A stretch of 9,080 nucleotides of DNA from Candidatus Rifleibacteriota bacterium. GTDB taxonomy: Bacteria; UBP17; UBA6191; JACPRK01. The position numbers were made by a program, and so were the translations under genes. Positions 1 to 7,544 of this stretch are shown piece after piece (within the stretch, counting starts at the first letter, position 1; every line of letters starts with the position of its first letter). The notes beneath the pieces were generated by a model that searched no databases, was not told where the DNA came from, and saw only the letters and a program-made list of their open reading frames with translations. Location of the stretch: positions 1 to 9,080 of the forward strand of contig JACQZL010000308.1 of assembly GCA_016213865.1 (NCBI GenBank), written 5' to 3'.

Positions 1-2
1 CC

Positions 3-25
3 AAAAAAGCGGCCGGAAGCCGCTT
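3..25 (-). terminator. Intrinsic terminator-like hairpin, minus strand
   Basis: On the minus strand a 7-bp stem (AAGCGGC at 25-19 pairing with GCCGCTT at 13-7) closes a 5-base loop and runs straight into a T tract from the A run at 3-8. This is the form of a rho-independent terminator for leftward transcription. No minus-strand gene lies immediately to its right, so it may serve an unseen small transcript, be a repeat-family hairpin, or act on a gene beyond the left edge. Confidence 0.5.
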
Positions 26-118
26 CTACCTTCTGGCGTGGCCATCGTTGCGGCCTCGCCGGCAAACCCATGGCAGGAGATGGGAACCATCACGAATCAA
101 TGCCATTGGGCTTGTCCC

Positions 119-188
119 CCGCTTGTAGAGCGGCGACTCGACTCGAGCGGGCCACAAGCATGTCCTGAGCTTGTCGAAGGGGGCCCGC
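119..188. repeat. REP-like nested hairpin with CTGAGCTTGTCGAAGG motif
   Basis: The outer arms GCGGGCC (147-153) and GGCCCGC (182-188) are perfectly complementary. Directly inside lie ACAAGC (154-159) and GCTTGT (169-174), also complementary, with a 9-base loop and a one-sided bulge CGAAGGG (175-181). A smaller hairpin, CCGCT (119-123) with AGCGG (129-133), sits just upstream. I recognise CCTGAGCTTGTCGAAGG as a motif found many times in intergenic regions of numerous high-GC environmental genomes, usually within such hairpins. It is probably one copy of an interspersed REP-type element. A single copy in the window cannot prove that. Confidence 0.6.
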
Positions 189-285
189 GCTACCGTCTTG
201 AAAGGCCCAACGCAGTGAAACGGCTCCCCAGTTCCCTTCGTTGCTCCCGGAGTGACCTCTCGCCCTGCCGGACCCCCGCCGACGC

Positions 286-294
286 TGCTATAAT
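286..294 (+). promoter_or_regulatory. Extended -10 promoter of the moxR-like gene
   Basis: TG-C-TATAAT is a perfect consensus extended -10 element (TG at 286-287, TATAAT at 289-294). The -35 region at the usual 17-base spacing (266-271, TGCCGG) is poor, which extended -10 promoters tolerate. Transcription would start about 6-8 bases after the hexamer, at about 300-303, at or next to the GTG start codon at 303. The mRNA would therefore be leaderless or nearly so. Confidence 0.75.
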
Positions 295-302
295 CCCCGG
301 CA

Positions 303-1277
<975 letters not shown>

Positions 1278-1311
1278 GGGCAGGCGGTCCAACGGGTCCA
1301 GTCGGAGTACC

Positions 1312-1902
1312 ATGGAAGGGAAGGAACCGCAGGAGGCGAAGCTCGTGGGATTGCCGCAGCCCATCCTGGTGACGGTCGAAGACCTGTTCGAGATGCCCGA
1401 GGACGGCAACCGCTACGAGCTGATTGACGGGAGGCTCCACGTGACTCCGCCACCGACCACCCGCCACCAGCGGGTCGTGATGCAGGTCATTCTCAGGCTC
1501 GCGGCGTGGTCCGAGGCCCAGAACCGGGGCAAGTGGTTCTTCGCGCCGTGCGGGGTCATCCTGGACGACACCACGATGTTCCAGCCAGACGCCTTCTTCG
1601 TCAGCCGAGAGAGAGTAGCGGAGATCGTCCAGGAGAAAGCCGTGTACGGCGCACCTGACCTGATTGTCGAGGTCCTCTCACCCGGCACGGCCCGGCGCGA
1701 TCGCACGGTCAAGACGTTGGCGTATGCCTCGTCCGGGGTCCGTGAGTACTGGCTCATCGCGCCGGACGCGGCGTGTGTGACCGTGCTGACGCTGGTGGGA
1801 GCGCGCTATGAGGAACTGGGCCTCGTGAGCGGAGCCCGCACCATCCCCAGTCGAGTGCTGCCCGATCTGGCCGTCCGCGCCGAGGAGTTGTTCGAGTACT
1901 GA
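1312..1902 (+). CDS. Uma2-family (DUF820) PD-(D/E)XK protein
   Basis: This 196-residue protein is of the Uma2 family, which has the fold of PD-(D/E)XK restriction-type nucleases. Its members are abundant in cyanobacteria and many soil bacteria, and their substrate is generally unknown. Family signatures are present in order: RYELIDGRL (residues 34-42), QPD (91-93), APDLIVEVLSPGTARRDR (114-131) with K134, then YA (138-139) and GVREYW (142-147). The likely metal and catalytic residues are D93, E120 and K134, so the active site looks intact. The ATG at 1312 has GGAG at 1304-1307, and homology begins soon after. The longer open frame upstream overlaps the MoxR gene out of phase and is not used. 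It lies 34 bases after MoxR and could be cotranscribed, but Uma2 genes scatter widely and a functional link is not implied. Confidence 0.9.
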   Translation: MEGKEPQEAKLVGLPQPILVTVEDLFEMPEDGNRYELIDGRLHVTPPPTTRHQRVVMQVILRLAAWSEAQNRGKWFFAPCGVILDDTTMFQPDAFFVSRERVAEIVQEKAVYGAPDLIVEVLSPGTARRDRTVKTLAYASSGVREYWLIAPDAACVTVLTLVGARYEELGLVSGARTIPSRVLPDLAVRAEELFEY

Positions 1903-1907
1903 CTCGG

Positions 1908-1920
1908 CCGGCGACGCCGG
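1908..1920. terminator. Possible bidirectional terminator hairpin between convergent genes
   Basis: CCGGCG-A-CGCCGG is a perfect 13-base inverted repeat (a practical stem of 4-5 bp) in the 24-base gap between the converging Uma2 and S9 peptidase genes. Neither side has a T tract, so it is a weak candidate resting mainly on position and symmetry. Confidence 0.35.
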
Positions 1921-1926
1921 GTCTGA

Positions 1927-3852
1927 CTACTCCGCCGGCTCGGCCCGGCCGCCGAGGTGGCGGGCCAGGAAGGCCTCCATCGCGGCGAAATAGCGCAGCC
2001 GGTTCTCCGGCCGCACCAGGCCGTGTCCCTCGTCCGGGAACAGCAAGTATTCCACGTCCTTGCCCTTCTCGCGGAGCGCGGCGACGATCTGCTCGGACTC
2101 GGCTTGCTTGACCCGCGGGTCATTCGCTCCCTGGCAGATGAGCAGCGGGATGGAGATGTTCGACGCGCGGAACAGCGGCGAGCGCGACCGCAGGAACTCG
2201 GGCTCGGTGTCGATGTTGCCGACCCGGCGGTCGAAGGTGTTGCGCAAGGGGCGCCAGTAAGGCGGGACTGACTCGATCAGCGTGATCAGGTTTGACGGCC
2301 CGACCACGTCGACGGCGCAGGCGAAGACCCCGGGCGTGAAGGCGGCGCCCACCAGAGCGGCATAGCCGCCGTAGCTGCCTCCGCTGATGGCCACGCGCGC
2401 GGGGTCGGCCAGACCCTGCTTCACGGCCCAGTCGACAGCGTCGAGGAGATCGTCGTGCATCTTGCCGGCCCACTCGCGGTCGCCGGCGTTCACGAAGTTC
2501 TTGCCGAAGCCCGTGGAGCCCCGGTAGTTGACCTGGAGGACGGCGTAGCCACGGTTGGCCAAAAGCTGGACGTCGGATCGAAACCCCCAGGTGTCGCGCA
2601 CCCATGGGCCGCCGTGCACGTCGAGGACCATCGGCAGGTTGCGGTCGGGGCCCCCCGGAGGAAGCGTGACGTAAGCCTGCAGCTCCAGACCATCCCTGGC
2701 GTGGAGGGTCTCGGCCCGCATCGGCGCCAGCACGTAGTCGCCCAGCTCGGGCTGGGTGTCGAACAGGTGGCTGAAGGTGCGGGACTTGCGGTCAAACCGG
2801 TGATGGGCCACCGAGGCGACGTCCGAACGGACCGCGATGAGCCAGGTCTCGTCGGCCAGGTCGCGACTCTCGAGCGTGACCTCGGCCGGGCCTGCGAACG
2901 CCTCGACGAACCGCCAATCGGGCTCGAGCTCGGGGTCGAGGACCCGCCAGTGCTCCCGGTCGCTGGTGAAGCTGACGGCCTGGACGGCGCGCGTGATCGG
3001 CTTGGTGATGACATTGCCGGCGTCGTAGCGGTCGTCCCCGGCCAGGACCTTCGTCGCGCCGGAGAGCGTGTCCACTTCCACCAGACGCTGAGTGTCCGAG
3101 CCTCGCGAATCGTGCAGGTACAGACTGCGGCCGTCGGGCGCGAAGCCGTAGACGCCGCAGTACTCGTCATCGGCGCCCCAGGTCGCGAGCGTGCGCCACG
3201 GGTGCTCGGCGCTGTCGCGGATGCGCAGCTCGGTGCTGCCGTCCGGCAGGCGAGCCAGGGCCCCGCGAACCGTCAACTGCCGGTCGACGATCCAGTTGAT
3301 GACATTGCCGGGGTTGACCGTGTCCGGGACGATGGCCCCCGTTTCCAGATCCAGCCGGTGGACGTCGTGAACCGTTCGATCCCGGAGGTTCAGGCTGACC
3401 AGGAACTCGCGCGGCTTCTCGGGCACGGTGGCGACGGGGAACCCCTGGATGCCGAGGAACGGCGTCAGGTCGCGCACGATGTCGTTGTCCAGATCGACCG
3501 CATAGAGATGCCAGTTCTCGTCGCCGGCCGTGTCCTGCAGGTAGATGAGATGGCGGCTGTCCATCGCCCAGAAGAAGACCTGGATGCCACGCTTGCGGTC
3601 CCGGGTGACCGGCCGGTCGAGGCTGCCGTCCATCTTCGCGAGCCACAGGTTCAACACGCCCTCGTCGGGGGCGAGGCAAGCCAGGCGTTTGCCGTCGGGC
3701 GACAGCCGCGGAGAGCTTCGGGTCGGGTTCCCCAGCAGGATCCTCCGCGGGATGAGCGGGACGTCCTCCAGCCGTGCGGGCCGCGGTCCCGCCGTCCTGG
3801 CCCGGGCCGGCGAAGTGCTGGGAGTGGAGGAGAGGAGAGCGCTGGTGAACAC
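1927..3852 (-). CDS. S9-family (prolyl oligopeptidase-like) serine peptidase
   Basis: This 641-residue peptidase is of the S9 clan (acylaminoacyl peptidase/dipeptidyl peptidase/prolyl oligopeptidase type), which hydrolyses peptides in an alpha/beta-hydrolase active site capped by a beta-propeller. The propeller occupies roughly residues 30-365, with PD40/TolB-like blades such as SPDGKRL and APDGRSLYL. The hydrolase domain follows at about 385-635. It shows the HGGP oxyanion segment (413-416), the nucleophile GGSYGG with Ser493, Asp578 in GANDPR, and His610 in DEGHG, so the triad is complete. I chose the GTG at 3852 because GAGG lies 7 bases upstream; a TTG five codons earlier (3867) has no such site. 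The N-terminus is Ser/Ala/Pro-rich without a clear signal peptide, so secretion is uncertain. Nothing in the sequence fixes the substrate. Confidence 0.93.
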   Translation of the reverse strand: MFTSALLSSTPSTSPARARTAGPRPARLEDVPLIPRRILLGNPTRSSPRLSPDGKRLACLAPDEGVLNLWLAKMDGSLDRPVTRDRKRGIQVFFWAMDSRHLIYLQDTAGDENWHLYAVDLDNDIVRDLTPFLGIQGFPVATVPEKPREFLVSLNLRDRTVHDVHRLDLETGAIVPDTVNPGNVINWIVDRQLTVRGALARLPDGSTELRIRDSAEHPWRTLATWGADDEYCGVYGFAPDGRSLYLHDSRGSDTQRLVEVDTLSGATKVLAGDDRYDAGNVITKPITRAVQAVSFTSDREHWRVLDPELEPDWRFVEAFAGPAEVTLESRDLADETWLIAVRSDVASVAHHRFDRKSRTFSHLFDTQPELGDYVLAPMRAETLHARDGLELQAYVTLPPGGPDRNLPMVLDVHGGPWVRDTWGFRSDVQLLANRGYAVLQVNYRGSTGFGKNFVNAGDREWAGKMHDDLLDAVDWAVKQGLADPARVAISGGSYGGYAALVGAAFTPGVFACAVDVVGPSNLITLIESVPPYWRPLRNTFDRRVGNIDTEPEFLRSRSPLFRASNISIPLLICQGANDPRVKQAESEQIVAALREKGKDVEYLLFPDEGHGLVRPENRLRYFAAMEAFLARHLGGRAEPAE

Positions 3853-3937
3853 GGGAGTACCTCGCAAGATGCGCGCGGCCCCGGGGACCCGCGCGCGGGT
3901 CGGCCGGAGCCGCCAGGATCGATACCGTGAAAAGTAG

Positions 3938-3958
3938 AAGTCGTTCCGGAACGAGCTT
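3938..3958 (-). terminator. Palindromic terminator after the dehydrogenase gene
   Basis: Directly after the dehydrogenase stop codon, the minus strand carries a perfect 14-base palindrome TCGTTCCGGAACGA (3941-3954), extended by AAG/CTT arms across a one-base bulge. It is followed on the minus strand by CTACTTTT. This is the form of a rho-independent terminator or attenuator between the dehydrogenase and the downstream S9 peptidase. A perfect palindrome could also be a dimeric regulator site for the S9 gene. Confidence 0.55.
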
Positions 3959-4918
3959 TCAGAAACGGTTCACCTGGTTGGCCACTCGGCCGGTCTCCAG
4001 GTAGACCTTGAGGATGCGCGTGGTCTCGTCGGCGATCGCTTCCTGGGCCTGGTCGGTCGAGGCCCCGATGTGGTGGGTGCCGCAGAAGCCCTCGAGCGAG
4101 GAGAACGGGGTCTGGAACTCGGCGGCGGCCTGGGCAGGCTCGTTCGGGTAGACGTCGAGGCCTGCGCGGATCTTCTTCTCCTTCATCGCCTTCGCCAGGG
4201 CGTCATAATCGACGACCTCGGCCCGGGAGGTGTTGATGAGGAACGCGCCCGGCTTCATGTGGCTCAGGACCTTCTCGTTGATGAGGTTGCGGGTCCCGGG
4301 CACCAGCGCGACGTGGATGCTGACGATGTCGCTCAGGCTGACCAGCTCTTCGAGGCTGTCGCAGCAGAGGGCCCCCGCGGAGATGATCTCCTTGCGAGGA
4401 AGTGGCGGGTCGTAGGCCAGGACCTGCATGCCGAAGGCCCTTGCACGCATGGCCATCTCATGCCCGATGAAGCCGAACCCGACGAGGCCCAGCGTTCGCT
4501 CGAAGAGGCCGCGCGCCTTGCCGAACTCCTTCTTGTTCCACTTGCCCGCCTTCAGCGCCGCGACGTTCTCGGGAATCCGCCGGTCCAGCGCCAGCATCAA
4601 CCCGAAGGCCAACTCGGCCACGGCGATGCTGTTCTTGCCCGGGCAGTTGGAGACGTAGATGCTGAGCTCGGTCGCCTTCTTCACGTCGATGGTGTTGTAG
4701 CCGGCGCCGGCGCGGACGATCAGCTTGAGCTTGCTGCCCACCATCGCCTCGGCCGTGACCTGGCTGGACCGGACGACCAGGATCTCGGCTTCCGAGTCCT
4801 TGATGAGCTTGATCAGTGCCGGGCCCTTGGCCTCGGGATCGTAGACGATGTCGCAGCCCAGCGACTTGAGAGACGCGATTCCCTTGTCGGGGTACTTGTC
4901 GGCAACGAGGATCTTCAT
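3959..4918 (-). CDS. D-isomer-specific 2-hydroxyacid dehydrogenase (phosphoglycerate dehydrogenase-like)
   Basis: This 319-residue cytoplasmic NAD-dependent oxidoreductase resembles the catalytic core of 3-phosphoglycerate dehydrogenase, the first step of serine synthesis. The substrate-domain motif RAGAGYNTID (residues 69-78) and NSIAVAE (96-102) lead into the Rossmann motif GLVGFGFIG, with G147, G149 and G152. D170 ends the second strand and favours NAD. The catalytic set is complete: R232 in NTSRAEVVD, E260 in YPNEPA and H283 in HHIGAST. It lacks the C-terminal regulatory ASB/ACT domains, so it is the short form, not subject to classical serine feedback through an ACT domain. Glyoxylate/hydroxypyruvate reductase activity is an alternative. 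The ATG at 4918, with GAG six bases upstream, begins the family's MKILVADK; a longer frame to 4957 adds unrelated residues. It lies 54 bases downstream of the M28 peptidase gene and is probably cotranscribed with it. Confidence 0.92.
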   Translation of the reverse strand: MKILVADKYPDKGIASLKSLGCDIVYDPEAKGPALIKLIKDSEAEILVVRSSQVTAEAMVGSKLKLIVRAGAGYNTIDVKKATELSIYVSNCPGKNSIAVAELAFGLMLALDRRIPENVAALKAGKWNKKEFGKARGLFERTLGLVGFGFIGHEMAMRARAFGMQVLAYDPPLPRKEIISAGALCCDSLEELVSLSDIVSIHVALVPGTRNLINEKVLSHMKPGAFLINTSRAEVVDYDALAKAMKEKKIRAGLDVYPNEPAQAAAEFQTPFSSLEGFCGTHHIGASTDQAQEAIADETTRILKVYLETGRVANQVNRF

Positions 4919-4972
4919 GGCTTTCTCGCACCACGGCCAGCTCTGCCGGCCGGTCACGGGTCAGTGTGTCCG

Positions 4973-6157
4973 TCAGCGCAAATTGGCCGCCCCCAGCAGG
5001 TGGCGGTACGCGAACCGTGTGAGGTCGCGGAACTTGGGGATATCGAGCTTCTCGACGTGATCTCCCGGCTGGTGGTAGTCCGGGTTGAGCTCGCCGTTGG
5101 CCTCGAAACCCTCGAAGAAGAAGATCACCGGCACTCCCTTGCGATAGAACGGGTACTGGTCGGAGTACCGTAGGTACTGCGAAATATTGTGATCGACTTG
5201 GTCGAGCGACGTTTCGGAGGCGTCGTGCAGCGCGTGGAAGAGGTTCTGGCCGCCACCGGACTGGTCGTCGCAGACCGAGACCTGCCCGGGCTGGCCGCGC
5301 GCGATCATGTCGAGGTTGAGCATCGCCTTGACCTTTGCCAGGTCGACCGTGGGGTTGCCGGCAAAGAACTGCGAGCCCAGCAGGCCCATCTCCTCGCCCG
5401 AAAAGAAGCACAGCAGCACGGACCGGGCGGGACCGTGCCCGTCGGCTCGATCCTTCGCCAACGCGTGGCCGATGGACAGGAGGGCCGCGGTGCCCGAACC
5501 GTTGTCATCGGCACCGTTGCAGATCTTGTCGCTGCCAGCGCCGTATCGGGAGGTGCCGATGTGGTCCATGTGCGCGCCGATGACCACGAGCTCGGAGGCC
5601 AGCTCGGGGTCGGAGCCCTCGAGGAGAGCCACCAGGTTGAAGGTGTTCGGGGGATTCCCGGGCGCCAGAAGCTCCTGGAGCCGTTCGGCCGGCAACGGGT
5701 CCGACGTGACGGGCTTGCCGTTCCGGTCGAGAGCGACGCCGTACTGGTTGGCGAGAACGCCGAAGCTGGCGCGGTCGGTGGCCCTGGCCGGGAAACGGAA
5801 GCTGGCCGCATCGCCGCCGCCCCACGAATACGCGTAGAACGGCTGCCGGTAGGTCGTGCCTTCCTTGTCGCCACGCGGGGCGAGGCCCAGGGCCGAAAGC
5901 TCGGCTTCGAGATAGTCGGCGACCCGGCCCTCGAGGATGCCGCCGGCCGTCTTGCGCCCGCGGTTCTCGTCCGAGGCGAGCCAGGTGACGTGCTGGAGCA
6001 GGCGCTCGGTCGTGAGCTCGGCCTCACCGCCGGTGGGTGCAGTCCGATAAAGACGTTCGAACGTCTCCTGAAGAGGCCTGGGGCCGGCAGCCAAGCTCGC
6101 GCACAGGAGGCCGGTCACACCTGCCGCGGTCAACGTTGCCAGACGGTTCACGGTCAT
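4973..6157 (-). CDS. Exported M28-family zinc aminopeptidase
   Basis: This 394-residue metallopeptidase is of family M28 (Vibrio/Streptomyces aminopeptidase type), which removes N-terminal residues from peptides using two zinc ions. The N-terminus (residues 1-25) has Arg5, a hydrophobic stretch and an Ala-rich end, giving a probable signal peptide and a periplasmic or secreted location. All metal and catalytic residues are visible: H196 and D198 (AHMDHIG), D217 (GADDNGSG), general-base E255 and ligand E256 (SGEEMG), D283 (NLDM) and H362 (DYHQPGD). An insertion at about 110-170 resembles a PA-type lid region but is not clearly assignable. The Shine-Dalgarno GGAGGG ends only one base before the ATG. 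The GTG two codons later (6151) is better spaced and may be the true start. The longer frame to 6316 runs into a repeat and is rejected. It appears to lead a unit with the dehydrogenase. Confidence 0.93.
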   Translation of the reverse strand: MTVNRLATLTAAGVTGLLCASLAAGPRPLQETFERLYRTAPTGGEAELTTERLLQHVTWLASDENRGRKTAGGILEGRVADYLEAELSALGLAPRGDKEGTTYRQPFYAYSWGGGDAASFRFPARATDRASFGVLANQYGVALDRNGKPVTSDPLPAERLQELLAPGNPPNTFNLVALLEGSDPELASELVVIGAHMDHIGTSRYGAGSDKICNGADDNGSGTAALLSIGHALAKDRADGHGPARSVLLCFFSGEEMGLLGSQFFAGNPTVDLAKVKAMLNLDMIARGQPGQVSVCDDQSGGGQNLFHALHDASETSLDQVDHNISQYLRYSDQYPFYRKGVPVIFFFEGFEANGELNPDYHQPGDHVEKLDIPKFRDLTRFAYRHLLGAANLR

Positions 6158-6294
6158 GCCCTCCACGAGGCGTGGACCCCGCACGGAAGACTCCACTCCG
6201 GGCGCCGGAGCCCCACATGATGGACCCTGAGGAGCGCGATTGCAAGCCCGAAACGAGTGCGGGGAGCGACGCCAACTCATGGGAATTCTCAAGT

Positions 6295-6384
6295 GAACCC
6301 AGAGACACAAAGACACGGAGACACAGAGAAGAGTCCCATCACATCAGCTCCTTTGGGTCTCTGGGCCTCCGTGTCTCTGGGTTG
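6295..6384. repeat. Imperfect palindrome of the CAGAGACACGGAG repeat family, copy 1
   Basis: The left arm begins AACCCAGAGACAC (6296-6308) and the right arm ends with its perfect 13-base complement (6371-6383). Inside, the left arm has an extra 8 bases (AAAGACAC), after which GGAGACACAGAGA pairs with all but two bases of the right arm. The centre (about 6331-6350) is unrelated sequence. Arms built from irregular CAGAGACA-type units, in an intergenic site, suggest a REP/MITE-like element able to form a long hairpin. Frames running through it encode the Cys/Ser/Leu/Val runs (CLCVSV) typical of mispredicted proteins. A second copy lies at 8875-9039. Confidence 0.75.
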
Positions 6385-6470
6385 AATGACGACCTCTCGA
6401 GCCTCGTGGCAATGCGGGCTCCCATTCCTCGGCATCGCTCCCCGAGTGCGGGAGAGCCTGAACACCAAGA

Positions 6471-6483
6471 CGGGCACCGCCCG
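6471..6483 (-). terminator. Terminator-like hairpin after the Ntn-like operon
   Basis: Five bases after the stop codon at 6489-6491, the minus strand reads CGGGC-GGT-GCCCG (6483-6471), followed by TCTTGGTGTT. The stem is short and GC-rich and the following tract only moderately T-rich. It is a plausible but not strong intrinsic terminator for the two-gene operon. Confidence 0.4.
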
Positions 6484-6488
6484 CCGGC

Positions 6489-7544
6489 TTACGGTCTCAG
6501 CTCGGGCATCGGCGGGACCTTGTAGCCCCGCAGGAGCCGGCCCAGCAGTTCGGGCTGTCGAGCCGCCGCCCAGAACCGGCCGTACGCGGTCTCGAAGTCC
6601 TCGTCCCGGTAGAAGAGGCCCTCCAGCAGGTCGAAGGCGGGGACCCGTTCGAGGTAGCCGGTCGTGAAGGCCTTGACCACGCGCGTCGCCAGCCATGACC
6701 GGTTGTCCATGATCTCCCGCTGGCGGCGGGCGATGGGCTCGCGGCCGTCGAAGAGCATCACGGTGGGGTAGCCTCCGACGCCGACCTCGTGCTCGCTGGC
6801 GCTGTTGAGAGCGGCCAGCATCGCGACCAGCCCTTCGACCGGCTCGATGTCGCCGCGGCGCTCGTCGATCCGAAGCCGCTCGACGAAGTTGTACATGGAC
6901 GGGTCGACCGACTGTCGCCCCGACCCCTCGGCGAAGTAGCAGTTCTGGACCCGGTGCCAGTAACCATCGCGTAGATCCAGGTGGTAAATCTGGAACCCGC
7001 AGGCGTCGTCGTAGCCGGCGAACAGGGCGGCGTTGAGGAAGATCCCCTCGACCTCCGGTTCCATGTTCTTCCACGACATCCAGTCGGTGATGCGCCGGAT
7101 GACGTCGCGGTCTTTGATCTCCTCCTTGCGGCCGTTCCGCTCGTAGGAGCCGGCCACGAACTCGGCCACGTCGAAGCCGAACTCGGCCCGCAGGTGCTCG
7201 GAGATCCACTGGTGCTTCTGACGGACGATGAGGTCGAAGAGACCGGCCGCGATCTGGTCGAGGTCCATGAACCGCGCGGGGCGCTGGCCCGCCTTCTCCA
7301 CCTCGGTGCGATAGGCCGAGAGGACCCAGTCGTGCAGGCCCTGCTTGAGCGATTCGCCGACCGAGCAGGAGCCCGTGGTCCCCATGCCGCCCACGATGCC
7401 GTAGGCGTCGCGAACGACCGTCGGGATGCAGGATTGCACCTTGTCCGACGTGTGGTAGGTCAGGCCGCCGCCGGCGCTGATCGTCTCGTCGGCCACCATG
7501 GCCCCCTGATAGCGGTTGAAGCGGATGGCATTGATCGAGGTCAC
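6489..7544 (-). CDS. Proteasome beta/HslV-like Ntn hydrolase, putative catalytic subunit
   Basis: I do not recognise this 351-residue protein by name, but it reads as a divergent proteasome beta-fold peptidase. It begins Met-Thr, so removal of Met would expose Thr as the N-terminal nucleophile, as in HslV. D19 (VADE) and K35 (SDKV) then fall at the Asp17 and Lys33 spacings with the same one-residue offset. Further on come GGMGTTG (52-58), the S5-S6 strands ALFAGYDDACGFQIYHLDLRDG (173-194), AEGSG (205-209, the Ser129 loop) and EVGVGGYPTVMLFDG (253-267), where E253 replaces Asp166 and G257 matches Gly170. Not found in ordinary proteasome subunits are an insertion at about 66-165 and a C-terminal helical region at about 268-351. 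Both are shared with the upstream paralog. The GTG start at 7544 overlaps the upstream stop codon by four bases, with AAGGAGG nine bases before. No membrane segment or signal is seen; a cytoplasmic ring or heteromer is inferred. Confidence 0.75.
   Translation of the reverse strand: MTSINAIRFNRYQGAMVADETISAGGGLTYHTSDKVQSCIPTVVRDAYGIVGGMGTTGSCSVGESLKQGLHDWVLSAYRTEVEKAGQRPARFMDLDQIAAGLFDLIVRQKHQWISEHLRAEFGFDVAEFVAGSYERNGRKEEIKDRDVIRRITDWMSWKNMEPEVEGIFLNAALFAGYDDACGFQIYHLDLRDGYWHRVQNCYFAEGSGRQSVDPSMYNFVERLRIDERRGDIEPVEGLVAMLAALNSASEHEVGVGGYPTVMLFDGREPIARRQREIMDNRSWLATRVVKAFTTGYLERVPAFDLLEGLFYRDEDFETAYGRFWAAARQPELLGRLLRGYKVPPMPELRP

Larger units (their letters stand above)
1..302. other. Non-coding region upstream of moxR-like gene
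   Basis: No convincing gene lies here. The open frame that crosses it is low-complexity and continues antiphase through the MoxR gene. What it does hold is listed separately: a minus-strand terminator-like hairpin at the left edge, a REP-like nested hairpin near 119-188, and an extended -10 promoter at 286-294. I see nothing specific in 31-118 or 190-280. Confidence 0.7.
6158..6488. other. Intergenic region with palindromic repeat
   Basis: There is no supportable gene. It holds the CACAGAGA-type palindrome at 6295-6384, a terminator-like hairpin next to the downstream Ntn-like gene, and the leader of the M28 gene. In that leader are a hairpin CTCCGG-GCG-CCGGAG (6196-6210) and a small hairpin CCACG-CCT-CGTGG (6175-6163 on the minus strand) touching the Shine-Dalgarno. 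A weak minus-strand promoter is possible: TTGCAA at 6245-6240, 17 bases, then CATCAT. I would not rely on it. Confidence 0.6.

Noticed and set aside
2455..3930. Long plus-strand open frame (491 codons) opposite the S9 peptidase
   Set aside because: The opposite strand carries a complete propeller and catalytic triad. The plus-strand product has no recognisable domain and is explained by GC-rich codons leaving antisense frames open.
4070..6220. Plus-strand open frames opposite the dehydrogenase (4070-5173) and the M28 peptidase (5189-6220)
   Set aside because: Both are mirror images of genes with full motif sets; the products are Val/Gly/Arg/Asp-rich with no domain signature.
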